DNA from: Stagnimonas sp.
GTDB taxonomy: Bacteria; Pseudomonadota; Gammaproteobacteria; Nevskiales; Nevskiaceae
Length of the DNA stretch: 64,000 bases
Assembly (NCBI GenBank): GCA_030696045.1
Contig: JAUYNO010000039.1
Span: 1 to 64,000, forward strand
Direction: 5' to 3'
Shown: positions 59,887 to 64,000 of the stretch, in pieces
Layout of the letters: each line of letters starts with the position of its first letter
Position numbering within the stretch: position 1 is the stretch's first letter
Position numbers and translations under genes: made by a program
Notes under the pieces: model-generated
What the model was told of the DNA's origin: nothing
The model's database searches: none
Seen by the model: the letters and a program-made list of their open reading frames with translations, nothing else

Positions 59887-59900
59887 AACGAGAGCGGGGC

Positions 59901-60791
<891 letters not shown>

Positions 60792-60807
60792 GGGGTCTAT
60801 TGTCAAC

Positions 60808-60840
60808 CAAAAAGGCCGCGCACCCTGCGGTACGCGGCCT
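60808..60840 (-). terminator. Rho-independent terminator of the hsp20 gene
   Basis: AGGCCGCG and CGCGGCCT form an 8-bp stem (60813-60840) followed on the minus strand by TTTTTGGTT. It lies about 37 bp after the hsp20 stop codon and 20 bp before the cbpA start, so read-through would give some coupling. Confidence 0.85.
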
Positions 60841-60876
60841 GCTGATGCTCAGCGCCCGGTCGGACGCGGCGTCGGC

Positions 60877-61311
60877 TCAGTGCGTCACCGCGATGCGGCG
60901 CGGCTGGCTGGCGGGCCGCTTGGGGATGACGATCTCCAGCACGCCGTGCTTGCCGCTGGCGGATACCGACTCGCCGTCGATGGTGTCGGGCAGGGCGAAG
61001 CGGCGGAAGAAGCGGCCGCTGGCGCGCTCGATGCGCCGCTGCTCGACGCCGGCTGCCTCGACCGTCTTCTCGCGATTACCGGACAGAGTGAGCACGCCGC
61101 GCTCCAGTGTCACCTCGACACTGGCAGGATCAACGCCCGGAATGTCGGCGCTGAGCACGAACTTGTCGCCGTACTCGGCGATGTCGACCGTCGGGGTCCA
61201 GTCGGCGGTGGCGCCGGAGCTGCCGTCCTGGGCGCTGGCGTCGACGGCACGGGTGAATTCATTGAGCAGGGCGCGGTGCAGCGACCACGGCTCATAGCGG
61301 GTCAGGGTCAT
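60877..61311 (-). CDS. Small heat shock protein (Hsp20/alpha-crystallin)
   Basis: The 144-residue protein has an alpha-crystallin domain (about residues 37-135): WTPTVDIAEYGDKFVLSADIPG, VEVTLERGVLTLSGNRE, ERASGRFFRRFALPDTID and KHGVLEIVIPK, then a short tail. Hsp20s hold unfolding proteins for refolding by DnaK/DnaJ. ATG at 61311 has an AAGGAG site 8 nt upstream. A sigma-32-like promoter is at 61364-61392. Confidence 0.95.
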   Translation of the reverse strand: MTLTRYEPWSLHRALLNEFTRAVDASAQDGSSGATADWTPTVDIAEYGDKFVLSADIPGVDPASVEVTLERGVLTLSGNREKTVEAAGVEQRRIERASGRFFRRFALPDTIDGESVSASGKHGVLEIVIPKRPASQPRRIAVTH

Positions 61312-61345
61312 GATCGAGTCTCCTTGGGTAGCAGTAAAAAACAGG

Positions 61346-61392
61346 GGTCGTGCGCACGACCGAAAACTGGTGCCGCGCATCCGGCTTTCAAG
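61346..61392 (-). promoter_or_regulatory. Sigma-32-like promoter and leader palindrome of hsp20
   Basis: On the minus strand CTTGAAA (61386-61392), a 13-bp spacer and CACCAGTTT (61364-61372) match the sigma-32 consensus (CTTGAAA, then CCCCAT-T), with an excellent -35 and a partial -10. A perfect 16-bp palindrome GGTCGTGCGCACGACC follows at 61346-61361, near the expected transcription start or in the leader. It could be an operator or an RNA stem. Confidence 0.5.
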
Positions 61393-61465
61393 AGCCCGGG
61401 CGCCTGTCAACCGAATCCCGGCTGCCAGACTTTTCCCTGTACACCACCACCCCGGAGACACCCTC

Positions 61466-61894
61466 ATGCTGCGATCCATCCTCGTCCCCCTTGGCCTTAC
61501 GCTGGCGCTGCTGGGCGGCGCTCAGGCCGCCGAACTCACGCCGGAACAGCAGAGCCGGGTCGAGGCGCGCTGCGCCGAGAACCCCGAGGGCTGCGAGCAG
61601 GTCCGCGCCCGTGCCGCCGAGCTCAAGGCCCAGTGCGACGCCGACCCGGCCAAGTGCGAGGAGTTCAAGCAGAAGCGCGCCGAGCGCCGCGCCGCCATGC
61701 AGGCCAAGTGCGATGCCGACCCCGCCGCCTGCGAGCAGAAGAAGGCCGAGATGAAGCAGCGCATGGAGCAGCACAAGGCCGCATGCGAGGCCGATCCCGC
61801 CAAGTGCGAGGAACGCAAGGCGAAGTGGAAGGAGCGCATGGAGAAACGCCGCGCCGAGCGTCAGCCGCCGGCCCCGGCGCCAGCGCAGAACTGA
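61466..61894 (+). CDS. Secreted protein with four Cys-x(6)-Cys repeats in charged helices
   Basis: The 142-residue protein has a signal peptide (MLRSILVPLGLTLALLGGAQA). The mature part holds four tandem units of about 21-26 residues, each with C-x2-[DN]-P-x2-C (CAENPEGC, CDADPAKC, CDADPAAC, CEADPAKC) followed by a Lys/Glu/Arg-rich helix, and ends in a Pro/Ala tail. The cysteine pairs would form short disulfide or metal-binding hairpins between helices in the periplasm. I do not recognise an assigned family. It is divergent from hsp20. Confidence 0.8.
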   Translation: MLRSILVPLGLTLALLGGAQAAELTPEQQSRVEARCAENPEGCEQVRARAAELKAQCDADPAKCEEFKQKRAERRAAMQAKCDADPAACEQKKAEMKQRMEQHKAACEADPAKCEERKAKWKERMEKRRAERQPPAPAPAQN

Positions 61895-61937
61895 GCCGGT
61901 CCAGGGGACCTCTCCCGCATCGGGAGAGGCCCTCTCT

Positions 61938-62732
61938 TCACAGCTGCGAGCGGATCTCCCAGAGATCCGGAAACAGCGGCGTGAACAGCGTCCGCCGCAG
62001 GTACTCGGCGCCGGAGGAGCCGCCGGTGCCGGGCTTGGCGCCCAGAGTGCGCTCGACCATCTTGACGTGGCGGTAGCGCCATTCCTGCAGGCCCTCGTCG
62101 AGATCGACCAGGCGTTCGCAGACCTGGGCGGTGAAATCGCCCCGGCGGTAGATCGCGATCAGCACCGCCTGCACCTCGGGCATCGCCACCAGCGGCGCGC
62201 TGACGTCCCGCGCCAGCGCCGCGGCCGGCAGGGTCCAGCCGAGTGCGGCGAGATAGCGCAGAAAGCCGTCCCAGGCCGTGGGTGCGGCCAGTGCCGCCAG
62301 CAGCTGCGCGCGCTCGGTGCTGCCCTCGGGGTAGTGCGCCAGCAGGGCCGGGCGCTTGTGGCCGAGACGGAACTCCAGCCGGCGGAACTGCGCCGACTGA
62401 AAGCCGCTGCTCGCCTCCAGCCGGGTGCGGAAGGCATTGAACGACAGCGGCGTCATGGTCTCCAGTACATCAACCTGCTGCACCAGGGTCTTGAGGATGG
62501 TGAGCATGCGTTTGAGCGCGGCCAGCGCGGCGGCGGTGTCGGTGCGGGCGAAGCCGCGCTCGACCGCGTCCAGCTCGTGCAGCAGCTGCTTGAACCAGAG
62601 CTCGTAGACCTGGTGGATGACGATGAACAGGGTCTCGTCGTGCTCCGGTCCCTCCGACAGCGGCTGCTGCAGTGACAGCAGCGCCTCGAGCTGGAGGTAG
62701 GAGGAATAGGTGACGGGTTTGGGCGTGGTCAT
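61938..62732 (-). CDS. kynA: Tryptophan 2,3-dioxygenase
   Basis: This heme enzyme opens the indole ring of tryptophan to give N-formylkynurenine. The 264-residue protein has TYSSYLQLEALLSLQ, HDETLFIVIHQVYELWFKQ, the substrate-binding FQSAQFRRLEF and the heme-ligand region WRYRHVKMVERTLG, with GTGGSSGAEYL after it. ATG at 62732 was chosen over an upstream start. No other kynurenine-pathway gene is adjacent, so it is a stand-alone catabolic gene in a genome that also makes tryptophan (trpFBA at 4.3-7.0 kb). Confidence 0.95.
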   Translation of the reverse strand: MTTPKPVTYSSYLQLEALLSLQQPLSEGPEHDETLFIVIHQVYELWFKQLLHELDAVERGFARTDTAAALAALKRMLTILKTLVQQVDVLETMTPLSFNAFRTRLEASSGFQSAQFRRLEFRLGHKRPALLAHYPEGSTERAQLLAALAAPTAWDGFLRYLAALGWTLPAAALARDVSAPLVAMPEVQAVLIAIYRRGDFTAQVCERLVDLDEGLQEWRYRHVKMVERTLGAKPGTGGSSGAEYLRRTLFTPLFPDLWEIRSQL

Positions 62733-62856
62733 GGCGACATGGTAGGGCCTGCCCCGGCGCAAATGCTCGCGCTCCTGCCCCTGCTGTCACCGAAACGTCG
62801 CCGCCCTGCAACCTCGCCTCACTAGGCTGCCGCTCAATCTCGCCTCTCTGCGCGCC

Positions 62857-64000
62857 ATGTCCGAATTCCGCTCCCTGCTGCCCGAGCCGGCGCTGGCTGG
62901 TGCGCTGCCGTCGCTGCGGCTCGACACGATCGCCGAACGCGGCGCCGACAGCGCGCCGGTCTGGCTGCTGCTGGGCAGCAAGCACGGCGACAACTCGCAG
63001 TTGCTCGCGCTCGCCGATGCCCTGGGCCTGCCCTACCGCAAGCTGCAGCTGCGCTTCAACGGCCGCCACTGGCTGCCGCCGGCCCTGCTCGGCGCCAGCC
63101 TGTCCAGCCTGAAGGATCGCAGTGAGTTCCAGGGGCCCTGGCCCCGGCTGGTGATCTCCTCGGGCCGCCGCAGCGTCGCCGCCGCGCGCTGGCTGCGGCG
63201 CCAGGCCGGCGCCAGTTGCCGGCTGGTGCACCTGGGCCGGCCCTGGGGCCCCAGCCACTGGTTCGACCTGATCGTCACCACGCCGCAGTACGCGTTGCCG
63301 GCCGCCGGCAACATCCACCAGAACCTGCTGCCCCTGCTGCGCGAGCCGCCGCCGGCGGCGCTGCTACCGCCGCTAAGTCCCCGCTTCGCCAACCTGCCCC
63401 GGCCCTGGACCGTGGTCCTGCTGGGCGGCAACAGCCGCCCCCTGGTGCTGAGCACCGAGGTGGCGCAGGTGCTGGCGCTGCAACTCGACCGCGAACAGGC
63501 AGCACGCGGCGGCAGCCTGATGGTGCTGGCCTCGCCGCGCACGCCGCCCGCCTGCCTGGACGCCATGCGCCCGCTGCTCCGGGGCCCGCATGCCTGCTAT
63601 GCCTGGGGCGAGCCGGACAATCCCTATCCGGCGCTGCGTCAGCAGGCCGACCGCTTCGTGGTCACCGACGACAGTGTGCAGATGGTGGCCGAGCTGCTCA
63701 CCGGCGGCCGGCCGGTCCAGGTCTTCCCGCTGCCGGAACGCCCGGACCTGCTGGTCCGGCTGGTCCGGGCCTGGCGCGACGCCGCCGAGCGGCGCCGCTG
63801 GCTGCGGCCGGCATTTGAATGGGCGCGCAGCCAGGGTCTGCTGTCCTCGCTACGCAACATCGGCCTGTTCCACCGCCAGCTCGCCGCCGCCGGCGCCTAC
63901 GCCGATCCGCAACGGGCGCGCGAACTGCGCGCCGACGAAATCCAGGCGACGCTGCGCCGGGTCCGGCCGCTGCTGCGCGAGGCTCAGGCGCTGGCCGAGC
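62857..64000 (+). CDS. ELM1/COG3660-family protein, C-terminus beyond the window
   Basis: An open frame from ATG at 62857 runs to the right edge (381 codons without a stop). It begins MSEFRSLLPEPALAG and contains LLLGSKHGDNSQLLALADAL, PWPRLVISSGRRSVAAARWL and LVHLGRPWGPSHWFDLIVTT, which match the mitochondrial-fission ELM1-like family (DUF1022). Bacterial members have a glycosyltransferase-like fold and often lie near lipopolysaccharide genes. Position of the end and the neighbours are not visible. Confidence 0.88.
   Translation, partial: MSEFRSLLPEPALAGALPSLRLDTIAERGADSAPVWLLLGSKHGDNSQLLALADALGLPYRKLQLRFNGRHWLPPALLGASLSSLKDRSEFQGPWPRLVISSGRRSVAAARWLRRQAGASCRLVHLGRPWGPSHWFDLIVTTPQYALPAAGNIHQNLLPLLREPPPAALLPPLSPRFANLPRPWTVVLLGGNSRPLVLSTEVAQVLALQLDREQAARGGSLMVLASPRTPPACLDAMRPLLRGPHACYAWGEPDNPYPALRQQADRFVVTDDSVQMVAELLTGGRPVQVFPLPERPDLLVRLVRAWRDAAERRRWLRPAFEWARSQGLLSSLRNIGLFHRQLAAAGAYADPQRARELRADEIQATLRRVRPLLREAQALAE

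Larger units (their letters stand above)
59036..59900. other. Gene-free 865-bp nest of inverted repeats
   Basis: Between tgpA and dnaJ lie, in order: an inverted copy of the 90-bp palindromic element (59037-59120), a 225-bp repeat (59192-59418), a C/T-rich hairpin (59471-59495), an inverted copy of the same repeat (59564-59773) and a second C/T-rich hairpin (59862-59886). Open frames exist inside, but all are made of repeat sequence. No promoter or regulatory site is evident apart from the hairpins. Confidence 0.8.

Noticed and set aside
59036..59900. CRISPR array
   Set aside because: The repeats are few, long and inverted, with no regular short direct repeats or spacers.

Overview
The window is GC-rich (about 68-70 percent) gammaproteobacterial chromosome. 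The gene order leuC-leuD-leuB-asd-usg-fimV-truA-trpF-trpB-trpA-accD-folC-dedD, the copper nitrite reductase, a close AlmA-type alkane monooxygenase and several beta-oxidation genes fit the Nevskiales/Xanthomonadales branch (for example a Solimonas-, Nevskia- or Hydrocarboniphaga-like organism). This placement is inferred from gene content and order, not from a phylogeny.

Layout. 1-1500: the start of a membrane-anchored protein running off the left edge, a Tat-exported HiPIP with an FNR/Anr-type box at class II spacing, and a minus-strand cluster of five tRNA genes (Thr-Ser-Arg-His-Lys) ending in a terminator. 1521-17239: a minus-strand biosynthetic block for leucine, aspartate-family amino acids, tryptophan, malonyl-CoA and folate, with fimV (type IV pili) inside it. 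An SMP-30-like gene sits inside the leu operon. A divergent LysR regulator (17354-18220) faces leuC across a clear promoter/operator. 18220-20100: a HI0933-type flavoprotein and RluF. 20116-24757: a nitrogen-oxide module, with nirK (cytochrome c fused)-nirV-sco on one strand and nnrS-sirB2 on the other. 24754-29405: a lipoprotein ceramidase, an EmrB-type efflux pump and a DUF1801 protein.

29406-32286 is an AT-rich island with one 699-codon gene: an SMC/RecF-like ATPase fused to a DUF4435/TOPRIM-like nuclease half. This is the architecture expected of a single-chain PARIS-type (AriA-AriB) antiphage system. A 169-bp MITE-like element with terminal inverted repeats and a 4-bp flanking repeat lies just upstream. 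This is the best candidate for an unusual system in the window.

32287-45142 is lipid and hydrocarbon metabolism: an AraC regulator, AlmA monooxygenase, acyl-CoA dehydrogenase, an MFS transporter, an HxlR/QorB redox pair with a perfect operator palindrome, a crotonase, FadH, a hotdog thioesterase and an Ig-like lipoprotein. 45311-53214 is mostly housekeeping: DEAD-box helicase, GST, DUF1993, Asp/Asn hydroxylase, YaeQ, a DMT transporter, aroC and prmB. 53546-59035 is one operon: sco-psd-moxR-DUF58-tgpA. 59036-59900 is a gene-free nest of inverted repeats. The right end holds DnaJ/CbpA and Hsp20 chaperones, a Cys-repeat secreted protein, tryptophan 2,3-dioxygenase and the start of an ELM1-family gene.

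Repeats are abundant between genes: a REP pair that supplies the leuC stop codon, two MITE-like elements, a 90-bp palindromic element in two copies, a 210-225 bp element in two inverted copies, and C/T-rich hairpins. No rRNA, CRISPR array, complete insertion sequence or prophage was seen.
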